Part shown: positions 9,729 to 18,551 of the stretch, piece by piece
Numbering within the stretch: the stretch's first letter is position 1
How the letters are laid out: every line of letters begins with the position of its first letter
Assembly (NCBI GenBank): GCA_046346965.1
Contig: JAXMHB010000016.1
Location: forward strand, 1 to 64,000
DNA: 64,000 bases
Source: JAXMHB01 sp046346965
GTDB taxonomy: Bacteria > Pseudomonadota > Gammaproteobacteria > Xanthomonadales > SZUA-5
Direction of reading: 5' to 3'
Made by a program: the position numbers and the translations under genes
The notes under the pieces: generated by a model
What the model saw: only the letters and a program-made list of their open reading frames with translations
The model's database searches: none
What the model was told of the DNA's origin: nothing

Positions 9729-10276
9729 GATCCCAGCCTGCGGCGCAGCCACGCGCGTGCGTGCTGCCATTCGCGATAGGTCGACGACGGATGCAGCCCC
9801 AGCGCCGCAGCGGTTTCTTCGAGCGAGAGTCCTGCGAAATAGCGCAGTTCGACGATCTGCGCGGCCTGCGCATCGAGCGCTTCCAACTGGGTCAGCGCCT
9901 CGTCCAGCGCGAGCAACTCGCTGCGATCGGCGCTGGCCACGTCGAGCGCGGATTCAAGCGGCTCGGGGCGCACGCCACTGCCGCGCTTGTCGGCCTGACG
10001 CGCACGCGCGGCGTCGACCAGCACCTGGCGCATGGCGCGCGCAGCGGCGCCGAAGAAATGCGCCCGACACTGGAAGTCGGCATCGGCGCCGATCAGCTTG
10101 ATCAGTGCCTCGTTGACCAGGGCGGTCGGCTGCAGCGTGCCGGCGCCGCCGCCCAGCAGCGCGGAGGCCATGCCGCGCAGTTCGGCGTACACGCGGGCGA
10201 ACACGCGCTCACCGGCCGCGCGATCTCCCGCGTGCCAGGCCGCCAGCCAACCGGTGAGATCCACCTGCTCGTGCAT
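9725..10276 (-). CDS. ECF-type RNA polymerase sigma factor
   Basis: 183 residues. The segment LQPTALVNEALIKL (region 2) and the C-terminal LRYFAGLSLEETAAALG helix-turn-helix (region 4) place it in the Sigma70-ECF group (TIGR02999-like) that is usually encoded beside Ser/Thr kinases rather than beside a classical anti-sigma factor. The chosen ATG at 10276 has GAGAGGGG upstream; a longer reading to 10405 adds 43 residues that match nothing. The stop overlaps the kinase start (ATGA). The 111 bases to the divergent secreted-protein gene at 10388 must hold promoters for both directions, which makes that gene a natural candidate target. Confidence 0.9.
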   Translation of the reverse strand: MHEQVDLTGWLAAWHAGDRAAGERVFARVYAELRGMASALLGGGAGTLQPTALVNEALIKLIGADADFQCRAHFFGAAARAMRQVLVDAARARQADKRGSGVRPEPLESALDVASADRSELLALDEALTQLEALDAQAAQIVELRYFAGLSLEETAAALGLHPSSTYREWQHARAWLRRRLGS

Positions 10277-10387
10277 GTGCCAGCCCCTCTCGCCTTCACA
10301 TTGTGCGCGCCGAGGCAGTCGCGCGAAAGCCGGCGAAAAAAATCCCGCGGCGGTCCGTATGGGAAGTCCAGGACACCGAGGATCGCC

Positions 10388-13300
10388 ATGAACCGCCCGC
10401 GCCATCTGTTGCCGATTGGACTACTGCTCGCCCCGGCGCTGCACGCCGCCACCTTCACCGTCACCAGCGCTGCCGATAGCGGCACCGGCAGCCTGCGCGC
10501 AGCCATCGTGCAGGCCAATACCACGGCGGCGGCCGACAGCATCGTGTTCAACATCGGCGGCGGCGGCGCGCGCAACATCGCGCTGACCTCGTCGCTGCCG
10601 GCGATCACCGCGCCGGTGAGCATCGATGGCGGCACCCAGCCTGGCTATGCCAGTACGCCGCTGATCCAGATCGACGGGCGCGGAGCCGGGCCCGGCGTCG
10701 ACGGGCTGGTGCTCTCCACCGGAGCGAGCACGCTGCGCGCCCTGTCAATCATCGGCTTCGGGGCCTCCGGCGTGCTGATCGATGGGGTCGGCGGCAACAC
10801 CATCACCCTGTGCCACATTGGACTGAATGGCGGCGGCGCCGCGGTGGGCAACGGGCATACCGGCGTCTACATCCGTTCCAGCCCGAACAATCAGATCGGC
10901 CCGGGCAATGTGATCAGCGGCAACGCGGTGGACGGCGTGCGCATCGATCTGGCCGCGGCGACAGGCAATGCGGTGTTCGGCAACCGCATCGGCACCGATA
11001 TCAACGGCAGTGCGGCGATTGGCAATGGCTTCAACGGCGTCGTGATCACGGCCGCCAACAGCAACCGCATCGGCGGCAGTACTGCGGCCGAGCTCAACGT
11101 CATTTCCGGGAATCTCAAGAATGGGATCGGTATAGGCAGCGGCGCCAGCGGCAACCTGGTGGCACGCAACTACCTGGGCCTGGCGGCTGATGGCGCCACC
11201 GCATTGGGCAATGGCGAAGACGGCGTGTTGATCGTCGATGCGCCCGCCAACAAGGTCGGCGGTGATGTCACCGGCACCTTCAACATCATCGCCGCCAACG
11301 GCGCCCACGGCGTCGAACTGCGCGGCGACGGCGCCGACGCCAACATCATCCAGCGCAGCATCATCGGCAGCGATTTGTTCGGCACCCTGGACCGCGGCAA
11401 TGTGCGCGCCGGTGTCTATCTGACGCCGACAGTCGGCGGCTCCGGGGCCAGCGACAACCTGATCGGCAGCGCGGCTTTCGGCAGCGGCGGCAATCTGATC
11501 TCTGGCAACGGTTGGGCCGGCGTCCACATCGACGACGCCACCGGCACGCAGATCCGCGGCAACCGGATTGGTACCGACTACGCCGGCACAGCGGCCTTGC
11601 CCAATGCGTCCGGCGGCATCGACATCGTGGCTGCATGGAATACGGTGATCGGCAGTGTCGACGCGGGCAATCTGATTTCCGGTAACGCCAGCACCGGCGT
11701 CGACGTGCAGTTCGAAGGTTTGCTGACGCTGGTCGGCAACCGCATTGGCAGCACCGCCGACGGCATGGCGGCGTTGCCGAACCAGGGGCGCGGCATCTGG
11801 GTGCGCGATGCCCGCACTGGCGCCGTGATCGGCGCGGCGGACCATGGCGCCTGGACCTGCAACCGCGCGTGCAACCTGATCGCCGGAAACACCGGCGCGG
11901 GGATCGAACTGAACACGCTCACGCTGGGCGCGCACCAGGTGGTGGGCAACTTCATCGGCACGCGGATCGATGGCGCCGCCGCACTGGCCAATCACACAGG
12001 CATCCAGACCAGCGAAAGTGCCCAGATAGGCGGCGCTGCTGCAGGCGAGGGCAATCTGATCTCCGGCAATATCGGGCATGGCATCCTGGCCACTGCCGGA
12101 GCGCTCACTGCCTTGGGTAATCGCATCGGCAGCAATGCCGCCGGCAGCGCCGCGGTGCCGAACTCAATGGACGGCATCCACACCGGCAGCGCCCGCGTCG
12201 ATTTCAGCATCGGCGACGTGGGTGTCGGCAATCTGATTGCCGGCAACGGCGACGATGGCATCGAAGTCGACCAGGTCAGCGCCTCCAGCTTTCCCGCCCA
12301 GAGCATCCGCGCGAATTCGATCGGCACCACGCCGGGAGGCACCTGCCTCGGGAACGCCGGTCACGGGATCTACCTGGCCAATACCGCCTTTGCCGAGATC
12401 GGCGGCACAGCTGCCGGCAGCGGCAACCGCATCGCCTGCAACGGCGCCGACGGCTACGCCAGCGCCAGCAGCAGCGCCGCCACGGCCGTGCTTGGCAACA
12501 GCTTCTATGGCAACGGCGGGCTTGCCATCGACATTGACGATGATGGCGTGACACCCAACGATCCTGGCGATGGCGACCCCTGGCGCGACAACTACCCGAC
12601 GATCGCGAGCGCAGTGCAGAACGGCGCCAACGCACTCGTGCAGGGCGGCCTGGATGCGGCGGCCAATGCGAACTTCCGCCTCGAATTCTTCAGCGACAGC
12701 AGCTGCGATGCCAGCGGTTACGGCGAAGGCCGCAATTACCTGGGCTTTGTCGCCGTCGGCACCGACGCCAACGGCCATGCCAACTTCAGCGCCTCCTTGC
12801 CGGGCGTCGTTGCCGGGCAAAAGCTGAGCGCCACCGCCACCATCCTCATCGGCAGCGAGCCCTTCCTGGATTACAACAGCTCCGAGTTCTCTGCCTGTGC
12901 CACCGTGGTCGCCGCACCCAGTGCGCCGATCGCCGCCAACAACGGCCCGATCTGCACCCGACAGACGCTCAGTCTGACGGCAAGCGCGATCACCGGGGCG
13001 AGTTATGCCTGGACCGGCCCGAATGGCTACACCTCCACCCAGCAGAATCCGTCGATCCCCAACGCCTCGGCCGCCGCCAGCGGAAGCTACAGCGTGATCG
13101 CGACCGTGGCCGGCGTCAGCTCGCCTGCCGCAAGCACCAGCGCCAGCGTGCGCGACTGCCAGATCAGCATCGCCGATCCGGCGGCCGTGACCGAAGGCAA
13201 CACCGGCAGCAGCGCGGTCAGTTTCGCCGTCAGCCTGAGCCACAGCAGCACCCAGCCGCTGAGCGTCGCCTGGCGCACCGTCGACGGCAGCGCCACAGCG

Positions 13301-13870
13301 CCAGCCGACTACGCGGCCGGCAGCGGAACGCTGACCATTCCCGCCAACGCCACCAGCGCCACAATCACGCGTCAGGTCGTTGGCGACGTCTTGGACGAGG
13401 ACAACGAGAACTTCCACGTCGACCTCAGCGCACCCTCCGCCGGCACGCTGGTCGACAGCCGCGGCAGCGTCAACATCAGCGACGACGATGCACCGCCGAC
13501 GCTCAGCATCGATGGTGGCGGCTGCACCGTCACCGAGGGAAACACCGGCACGGTGGCGTGTACGACCACCGTGCGACTGTCGGCGCCGAGCGGCAAGACC
13601 ATCAGCTTCAACGCACTGACGGCCGACAGCAGCGCGCAGGCGGGCAGCGACTACCAGGCCATGGGCGCGAGCGTGCGCAGCATTGCTGCAGGCGCAACCA
13701 GTCTGGCGCTTCCCGTGCTGGTCAATGGCGACACCCAGATCGAAGCCGATGAGGCCTTCGAGCTGCGCCTGAGCGCTGTGCAGAACGCCAACCCCGCCGC
13801 CGTCACCGCGGTGAACGTGATCCTCAACGACGACAACCCCGCCCTGATTTTCGCCAACGGCCTGGAGTGA
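10388..13870 (+). CDS. Secreted parallel beta-helix protein with two Calx-beta domains
   Basis: 1160 residues with a Sec signal peptide (cleavage likely after LHA, about residue 20). A start resembling CSLREA-type domains (FTVTSAADSGTGSLRAAI) is followed by some 700 residues of right-handed beta-helix repeats of the NLISGN-x-GNRIG type. Then comes a short Ig-like segment (about 850-920) and two Calx-beta domains (about 923-1031 and 1037-1150), each with VTEGNTG and the first with an acidic DEDNENF turn that could bind calcium. It ends LIFANGLE, a short C-terminal tag that recurs in modified form (HANGFE) at 61360. Likely surface-attached or released adhesin-like protein. The ATG at 10388 has GAGGATCGCC upstream. 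It is divergent from the ECF sigma gene and followed six bases later by a diheme cytochrome. Confidence 0.88.
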   Translation: MNRPRHLLPIGLLLAPALHAATFTVTSAADSGTGSLRAAIVQANTTAAADSIVFNIGGGGARNIALTSSLPAITAPVSIDGGTQPGYASTPLIQIDGRGAGPGVDGLVLSTGASTLRALSIIGFGASGVLIDGVGGNTITLCHIGLNGGGAAVGNGHTGVYIRSSPNNQIGPGNVISGNAVDGVRIDLAAATGNAVFGNRIGTDINGSAAIGNGFNGVVITAANSNRIGGSTAAELNVISGNLKNGIGIGSGASGNLVARNYLGLAADGATALGNGEDGVLIVDAPANKVGGDVTGTFNIIAANGAHGVELRGDGADANIIQRSIIGSDLFGTLDRGNVRAGVYLTPTVGGSGASDNLIGSAAFGSGGNLISGNGWAGVHIDDATGTQIRGNRIGTDYAGTAALPNASGGIDIVAAWNTVIGSVDAGNLISGNASTGVDVQFEGLLTLVGNRIGSTADGMAALPNQGRGIWVRDARTGAVIGAADHGAWTCNRACNLIAGNTGAGIELNTLTLGAHQVVGNFIGTRIDGAAALANHTGIQTSESAQIGGAAAGEGNLISGNIGHGILATAGALTALGNRIGSNAAGSAAVPNSMDGIHTGSARVDFSIGDVGVGNLIAGNGDDGIEVDQVSASSFPAQSIRANSIGTTPGGTCLGNAGHGIYLANTAFAEIGGTAAGSGNRIACNGADGYASASSSAATAVLGNSFYGNGGLAIDIDDDGVTPNDPGDGDPWRDNYPTIASAVQNGANALVQGGLDAAANANFRLEFFSDSSCDASGYGEGRNYLGFVAVGTDANGHANFSASLPGVVAGQKLSATATILIGSEPFLDYNSSEFSACATVVAAPSAPIAANNGPICTRQTLSLTASAITGASYAWTGPNGYTSTQQNPSIPNASAAASGSYSVIATVAGVSSPAASTSASVRDCQISIADPAAVTEGNTGSSAVSFAVSLSHSSTQPLSVAWRTVDGSATAPADYAAGSGTLTIPANATSATITRQVVGDVLDEDNENFHVDLSAPSAGTLVDSRGSVNISDDDAPPTLSIDGGGCTVTEGNTGTVACTTTVRLSAPSGKTISFNALTADSSAQAGSDYQAMGASVRSIAAGATSLALPVLVNGDTQIEADEAFELRLSAVQNANPAAVTAVNVILNDDNPALIFANGLE

Positions 13871-13876
13871 ATCCCA

Positions 13877-14776
13877 ATGAGAACCTGGATCAAGCGCCTG
13901 ACCCTCGCACTCGGCGTCCTGCTTGGCCTGCTGACCTTGTTGCTGACGGCCGGCTGGTGGCGCACGCAACAGACGCTGGCGCTGCGCTGGCAACTGCCGG
14001 CCGTGAGCATCGCGGTCTCGGCGGACCCTGCCGAGATCGCGCGCGGCGAGCATCTGGCGCATACGCGCGGCTGCAGCGGTTGCCATGGCGAAACGCTGGC
14101 CGGCGCGCACATGATCGACGCCGGCCCGGTCATGCAGATCTACGCGCCGAACCTGACGCGCGGTGGCGTGCTGCCGCAGGTGGATATCACCGCTTTCGAA
14201 CATGCCGTGCGCCACGGTGTCGGTCGCAGCGGGCAGCCGCTGCTGATCATGCCGGCAGGCGACTACAGTCTGCTCTCGAACCAGGATCTGGCCGCGCTGT
14301 ACGCCTATCTGCACAGCGTACCCGCACAGCCAGATGCGCAGCCACCCAATGTGATCGGTCCGCTGGGGCAGGTGTTGCACCTGTTCGGCGCGCTGCCCTT
14401 TGCCGCCGCCGTCGAGATCGATCACACGCGCGCCAGCCGCGGCGATGCGGCGCCGCCGCCGGAGCAACTGGAAGCCTGGGGTGGCTATATCGCGCAGATC
14501 TGTACCGGCTGCCACGGGAACACCTTCGCGGGCGGCCCGATGCCCGGACAGCCGCCGGGTGTGCCGCCTCCCGCCAATCTGACCCGCCATGCCGACGGCC
14601 TGGGCGGCTGGAGTGAACAGGACTTCGTCGCCGCCTTCCGCACCGGCCGGCGCCCGGACGGCAGCCAGTTGGACGACTTCATGCCCTGGCGCACCATGGG
14701 CCGGATGAACGACGCCGAGCTGCACGCCATCTGGGCCTATCTGCGCAGCCTGCCGGCACAGCCGGATCGCCAGTGA
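13877..14776 (+). CDS. Membrane-anchored diheme cytochrome c
   Basis: 299 residues. An N-terminal membrane helix (about residues 8-27) anchors the protein with the rest in the periplasm. Two haem-binding motifs are present, CSGCH (about residue 65) and CTGCH (about 209), each beginning a cytochrome c-like half, so the protein is a tandem diheme c-type cytochrome like those serving as electron donors or acceptors for periplasmic dehydrogenases. The start lies six bases after the stop of the beta-helix gene, so the two probably share a transcript. No oxidoreductase partner is adjacent and its physiological partner is unknown. Confidence 0.88.
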   Translation: MRTWIKRLTLALGVLLGLLTLLLTAGWWRTQQTLALRWQLPAVSIAVSADPAEIARGEHLAHTRGCSGCHGETLAGAHMIDAGPVMQIYAPNLTRGGVLPQVDITAFEHAVRHGVGRSGQPLLIMPAGDYSLLSNQDLAALYAYLHSVPAQPDAQPPNVIGPLGQVLHLFGALPFAAAVEIDHTRASRGDAAPPPEQLEAWGGYIAQICTGCHGNTFAGGPMPGQPPGVPPPANLTRHADGLGGWSEQDFVAAFRTGRRPDGSQLDDFMPWRTMGRMNDAELHAIWAYLRSLPAQPDRQ

Positions 14777-14913
14777 GGCGGGCGGCAGCAACGCTTTCGC
14801 TGGCAGGCGCGCCGCGAGCCAACCACGGCGGATTCGTGCGCGGCTGGGACAGTTGGCGATGTGGTCACTCCTACCGCTTGCATCGGCTTGATGCCTGACC
14901 TCCGGAGTGACCC

Positions 14914-16536
14914 ATGATTCGTGTATCGCAGCTAGGCCTGGCCGTGGGCATGGCGCTGTCCGCCGCCGCGGCGCACGCCGATCCCGCCAGCGCGTCCCTG
15001 TACCAGCGCCTGTTCAAGCCCAACGTGCCGGAGCAGTTCCGCACCGATGCCCTGGCTTTCGCGCTGGCCTCCGCGTGGCAGGCACGCGGCTGCCAGGTGG
15101 AACCGGCGCTCGCCGAGGTGATGGCCGCCGGCCTCGCGCGCGAGACCAACGTCGCGCGCTTTGAGCAGAAGCTGGGTTTGGTGGCGGATGCGGGTTGCGG
15201 GGCGGGTGCGCAAACCCCGCCGGCCGAAGCACCATCCGGGCGCGGCGAAGATCCCGCTGCCGCATTGATCGCAAGCGTGGCCGAGGGTCGATCCAAGAAC
15301 ACGCAAGTGGCGGCTGGGGCACCGGCATATGCCGCGTTCTCGGCGATTGATGCGCAGCCAAAGCCAGCGTCTCCGGCTGAGTCTGATGCGCAGAAACCAG
15401 ACGAGGAGAAGAAGGATGACAAGGACGCCGAGTTGAAGAAGGCTCACGACGAACTGGTGGCAATCCGCGACTCTATCCGCCACCTGATCCAAGAACACGA
15501 GCACATGTCGAATCCGACGGCGACGGTGAGTGGTGAGATCAAGACGATCTGCCACACCCTCGAGGTAGATCCTCCGAAGAAATACGATGGACCGACCAAC
15601 GCAAACGGGAAGTTAGACCGCCCCGAAAGCGTCGCCCGGTGCAGCAATCTCGTGTACCAGGAAATCGCACGCGGCTATCAGCGCGTGGTTGAAGGGGCCA
15701 AGGCTGTCGAGACGCTGCACAAGGACGCGGACCCGAAGATCTTGGAAGCACTCAAGACTCTCGCCCTCGATCTGCAGCCGCGCGTCGAATACGCCGCCGC
15801 ACTGGAAGCGTCGACGCGCAGCGCCAACTACGGCTTGTACGTGGGCCCGAGTCAGGTGCTGCAGGACGATGGCAAGTGGAAGGAGGGCTCGGAGTACCTG
15901 TTGCGCTTCAACACGGAAGTCTTCGACAGCGAATCCACCGGCTATGACAGCCTGTGCCTGTTGCGCAAAAGCTGGTGCCGCGGCTACACCGACATCAGCT
16001 ACACCTCGCCCGGCGTGCTGCCGAAGGAAGTAGAAGATCCGAGCGTGCCGCCGAATCCCTTCAAGCAGGAAGGCACTCTGCGGGTGCGCGCCGGCATCAT
16101 CAGCCACTCCAATCCGTGGTTCGGGATGGAGTACGGCATTGGCCTCAGTTCACCGATCGAAGACGGCAACGACTTCTCCCGCGTCGAACCGATGGCGCGC
16201 GTCGGCGCGCACTTCCAGACGCTGTACAACGATGGCGTCGTCGGTGAATTGAGTGTCGGTCTGGCACACGACCGTTCGCGCACCTATCTGACCGACAAAG
16301 GCACCGCGGACAATCCGATTTACGAGGACGAGTTCAACCGCCTGTACCTGGAAGGCACGGTGCTGTTCCCGCGCGCCGAGATCTTGGGTGGCTGGCGCCT
16401 CGCCGGTCGCCTCAGCATGGACGCGCCGATCAACGGCGACAGCGAAGCCGAAGTCCGCGCCAGCGTGCTGGTGTATTACCCGCTCAGCAACTGGCTGGAC
16501 ACCTTCAAACCGGTGCAGGCCAAGCCGGCGCCCTGA
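14914..16536 (+). CDS. Exported protein of unknown function, possible outer-membrane barrel
   Basis: 540 residues with a signal peptide ending AAAHA (about residue 22). Residues about 85-170 are low-complexity and charged (PEEKKDDKDAELKK), then a helical segment and a C-terminal part (about 350-530) of alternating hydrophobic strands (for example EYGIGLSSPI, VGELSVGLAHD, LEGTVLFPRAEI, AEVRASVLVYY) that looks like a beta-barrel or phospholipase A1-like fold. I recognise no family. The ATG at 14914 has CCGGAG upstream. A GC-rich hairpin follows the gene. The 137-base gap before it contains no recognisable element. Confidence 0.75.
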   Translation: MIRVSQLGLAVGMALSAAAAHADPASASLYQRLFKPNVPEQFRTDALAFALASAWQARGCQVEPALAEVMAAGLARETNVARFEQKLGLVADAGCGAGAQTPPAEAPSGRGEDPAAALIASVAEGRSKNTQVAAGAPAYAAFSAIDAQPKPASPAESDAQKPDEEKKDDKDAELKKAHDELVAIRDSIRHLIQEHEHMSNPTATVSGEIKTICHTLEVDPPKKYDGPTNANGKLDRPESVARCSNLVYQEIARGYQRVVEGAKAVETLHKDADPKILEALKTLALDLQPRVEYAAALEASTRSANYGLYVGPSQVLQDDGKWKEGSEYLLRFNTEVFDSESTGYDSLCLLRKSWCRGYTDISYTSPGVLPKEVEDPSVPPNPFKQEGTLRVRAGIISHSNPWFGMEYGIGLSSPIEDGNDFSRVEPMARVGAHFQTLYNDGVVGELSVGLAHDRSRTYLTDKGTADNPIYEDEFNRLYLEGTVLFPRAEILGGWRLAGRLSMDAPINGDSEAEVRASVLVYYPLSNWLDTFKPVQAKPAP

Positions 16537-16543
16537 CGCCGTC

Positions 16544-16570
16544 GCGCCGGGCGCAGCACGCGCCCGGCGC
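16544..16570 (+). terminator. GC-rich hairpin after the exported protein gene
   Basis: Stem GCGCCGGGCG (16544-16553) pairs perfectly with CGCCCGGCGC (16561-16570) around a seven-base loop, eight bases after the stop codon. No T-run follows, so termination would be of the weak or Rho-assisted kind. Confidence 0.55.
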
Positions 16571-16632
16571 ATTCTGCGAGGGAACGACGCCTCAGGCCGG
16601 GAATATCGACGTCGCCACGGTGCGCCTGGGGC

Positions 16633-16698
16633 ATTTCGGTAAGTCGTGACCGATCATTTCGGAAACTCGTGACCGGTCAATTCGGCAAGTCGTGACCG
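16633..16698. repeat. Three 23-bp-spaced copies of an IS21-type end repeat
   Basis: Copies start at 16633, 16656 and 16679, each of the form (A)TTCGGnAAnTCGTGACCG, with an exact 23-bp period. Multiple direct repeats ending GTGACCG next to TTTCGG are what IS21-family termini look like. No istA/istB gene is near, so this is a solo end or remnant. The third copy lies inside the reading frame of the lipoprotein at 16677-17114. Confidence 0.6.
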
Positions 16699-17114
16699 GC
16701 TTCCGTTCGATCCACAGCATCACGCGTGCAGGCAATGCCATAGGGCCAGCCGTAGCCCCAACGCCACGGAAAGGGCCACAGCGCGTAGCCGCCGACGCGC
16801 ACACCCGCCTGATACACCACGGCCAGCAGCGGATGCCCGCGCTCGCGCATGCATGCCGCCAATGCCCGATCCGCCGCCGCCCGATCCGCACACGCGCCGC
16901 CCTGCCAATAGGCCCGGTCGTGCGCCTCGCAGCAAGCGCCAAAATCCAGGTCCGGCACGACCGAACAGCCATCGCTGACATAGGCCGTCGGCGGCGTCTC
17001 ACCCCGCCGATAGCGCTCGATATCCTGCGTGCTGGCACACGCCGCCAGCCCCAGCACGCTGAGCAGCAGCAGCAAGCAGCCCCGCAGTCGAGTGGCGCTA
17101 TGGCGACGACGCAT
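16677..17114 (-). CDS. Phospholipase A2-like lipoprotein, 3' end altered by an IS end
   Basis: 145 residues. The start ATG at 17114 gives a lipoprotein signal (GLAAC lipobox, Cys about residue 25). The core DGCSVVPDLDFGACCEAHDRAYWQGG region contains CC-xx-HD-xx-Y, the metal/catalytic motif of phospholipase A2-like folds, with the His-Asp pair intact. A Trp/Gly/Pro-rich stretch follows. The last seven residues (AGHDLPN) are translated from the third copy of the IS21-type repeat, so the original C-terminus has been replaced. An in-frame start 30 bases upstream is possible but adds a poor signal sequence. Probable envelope protein; enzyme activity is inferred from the motif only. Confidence 0.65.
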   Translation of the reverse strand: MRRRHSATRLRGCLLLLLSVLGLAACASTQDIERYRRGETPPTAYVSDGCSVVPDLDFGACCEAHDRAYWQGGACADRAAADRALAACMRERGHPLLAVVYQAGVRVGGYALWPFPWRWGYGWPYGIACTRDAVDRTEAGHDLPN

Positions 17115-17197
17115 GGAAGACACCCACAAACCCGGCTGGCACATAGCGTAGCGCCGTATCGCGGTACAACGCAGCGGACTACACGCTTTCCGGACCC

Positions 17198-17295
17198 GTC
17201 ATTCCCGCGAACGCGGGAATCCAGGCCTCTGGCGCTGGGAGCCGAGCGCCGACCCGCCGCCACACCGTCATTCCCGCAAAAGCGGCTATCCAGGC
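17198..17295. repeat. Two copies of the CGTCATTCCCGC...ATCCAGGC dispersed repeat
   Basis: Copy one at 17198-17226 is a hairpin (ATTCCCGCG/CGCGGGAAT); copy two at 17266-17295 shares CGTCATTCCCGC and ATCCAGGC but its stem has decayed. This is a common short dispersed repeat of proteobacterial intergenic DNA. A related perfect palindrome occurs at 30505-30524. The whole stretch 17115-17557 has no supportable gene. Confidence 0.6.
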
Positions 17296-17492
17296 ATCCG
17301 AAGCCAGGCAGTGCGTCGTGCCCGTACACGCCCGGTCGGCGCGGTCACTCCGGCAACTTGGCGAGCACCTCGCGCAGGTAGTCGAGACAGGAGGCGACTC
17401 GGTCAGAAAGCGACCACGGTTGGCTGGCACCCTCACGTAGCACAACCATGTCAGGCATGACGGCCCAGCCCAGAATGGGCGTTTCAAGCCAG

Positions 17493-17547
17493 CCCAGGGC
17501 AACGCCCTGGGTGAGAGAATGCGCGCAAGATCGAGCCCTGAAGGGGC
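17493..17547. repeat. REP palindromes upstream of the RAYT gene
   Basis: CCCAGGGC-AAC-GCCCTGGG (17493-17511) is a perfect 8-bp stem with a three-base loop. GCCCTGAAGGGGC (17535-17547) is a second imperfect stem just before the start codon. The same two-stem arrangement is found after the gene and again at 18381-18434, as expected for substrates of a REP-associated transposase. Confidence 0.7.
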
Positions 17548-17557
17548 GAACCAATCA

Positions 17558-18013
17558 ATGCCGCAATCCCTTGCTCGCCTGCATGTGCATCTGGTCTTCA
17601 GTACGAAGAACCGGGCGCCTTGGCTATCGGAGACTTGTCGTCCGTCCCTGCACGCATACATGGCAACCGTACTGCAGAACCTTGAGGGCTGCGCGCCAGT
17701 GTTGATCAATTCGGTGGAAGACCACGTGCATCTGCTCTTTGATCTGGCTCGCACTGTCGCGCTCAGCATGGCCGTCGAAGTCGTCAAGAGGTCGTCGTCC
17801 AAATGGATGAAGACCCAAGGCCAGGAGTTCGCAGATTTCGCATGGCAGGCGGGATATGGTGCATTTGCGGTCTCCGAATCGAACACTGACGGTGTGCGTA
17901 GTTACATTGCCAATCAGCGTGATCACCACCGTTCGCGAAGCTTCCAGGACGAATTTCGACAGTTCCTTGCACGCCATCGCATCAGCTATGACGAACGCTA
18001 TGTCTGGGACTGA
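17558..18013 (+). CDS. REP-associated / IS200-like tyrosine transposase
   Basis: 151 residues of the Y1-transposase (HUH) fold. The metal-binding pair is DHVHLL (His56 and His58) and the likely nucleophile is Tyr116 in SYIANQ. The N-terminus LHVHLVFSTKNR is typical of the family. Single-gene, single-copy placement between REP-type palindromes rather than IS ends favours a domesticated RAYT over a mobile IS200/IS605 element. The internal ATG at 17558 is chosen because the upstream reading runs into the palindrome. Confidence 0.85.
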   Translation: MPQSLARLHVHLVFSTKNRAPWLSETCRPSLHAYMATVLQNLEGCAPVLINSVEDHVHLLFDLARTVALSMAVEVVKRSSSKWMKTQGQEFADFAWQAGYGAFAVSESNTDGVRSYIANQRDHHRSRSFQDEFRQFLARHRISYDERYVWD

Positions 18014-18060
18014 TGGACCGGTCCGTCAACCTTTGCCCGTGGATGCTTGACCTTTGGCTC

Positions 18061-18139
18061 GCCCTTTCAGGGCTTGGGCCGATCTATCCATGGAACCCAG
18101 GGCGTTGCCCTGGGCTGCCTTGGATTGCCCTTTCAGGGC
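18061..18139. repeat. REP palindromes downstream of the RAYT gene
   Basis: Three stems in a row: GCCCT-TTC-AGGGC (18061-18073), CCCAGGGC-GTT-GCCCTGGG (18096-18114) and GCCCT-TTC-AGGGC again (18127-18139). The central stem differs from the upstream copy (17493) only in its three-base loop. Confidence 0.7.
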
Positions 18140-18380
18140 GAAAGATTGCGCCAACCGTGAAGCACGGCAACCAGGTTCCGAAGGGGCGAACAAAGGGAAC
18201 GCCGACCATCGCGAATGCCGCCCTGGACCAGCATGGTCGGGCCAGGGGCGCCGGCTTGTCGAACGCCTCGCCCGGACGCAAGGGGGCCGCTGCGGGCGAG
18301 GGCTGCCGGCGGTCTCGTTGTATTCCTCGTGGCGGCCCGATCCGCCCGTACCCAGCGCCAACGGCGCGGTACCATCCCAG

Positions 18381-18434
18381 CCTGGGGCGCAGCCCCAGGT
18401 AGACGCGGCCAGCACCAGAGAGGGCTGAAAGCCC
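18381..18434. repeat. Third REP-like stem pair
   Basis: CCTGGGGC-GCA-GCCCCAGG (18381-18399) followed by GGGCT-GAA-AGCCC (18422-18434). Same order and loop sizes as the pairs flanking the RAYT gene with compensated stem changes, so it is likely a diverged member of the same family. Confidence 0.55.
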
Positions 18435-18471
18435 GATCCATCGACCGTCAGCGCCATCGCCGCACAGCCCC

Positions 18472-18501
18472 AATTGCACCAATTGCACCAATTGCACCAA
18501 T
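18472..18501. repeat. 9-bp tandem repeat (AATTGCACC)
   Basis: Three complete copies of AATTGCACC and a partial fourth. A simple slippage repeat directly upstream of the 42-bp array. Confidence 0.8.
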
Positions 18502-18551
18502 CTGTCGCCTGAAGGGCCGTCGGGCCGGTGAGGTGGGTGCGCCGACCCATG

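Noticed and set aside
8511..9779. Plus-strand frame opposite the first kinase
   Set aside because: Shadow of the kinase coding sequence.
12164..14791. 875-residue antisense frame opposite the beta-helix and cytochrome genes
   Set aside because: Shadow frame in high-GC DNA; the plus-strand genes have signal peptides, haem motifs and domain matches.
17345..17554. 69-residue minus-strand frame before the RAYT gene
   Set aside because: Half of it is REP palindrome; the rest is too short to support a gene.
17179..17886. Minus-strand frame overlapping the dispersed repeats and the RAYT gene
   Set aside because: Runs through two repeat copies and is antisense to the well supported transposase.
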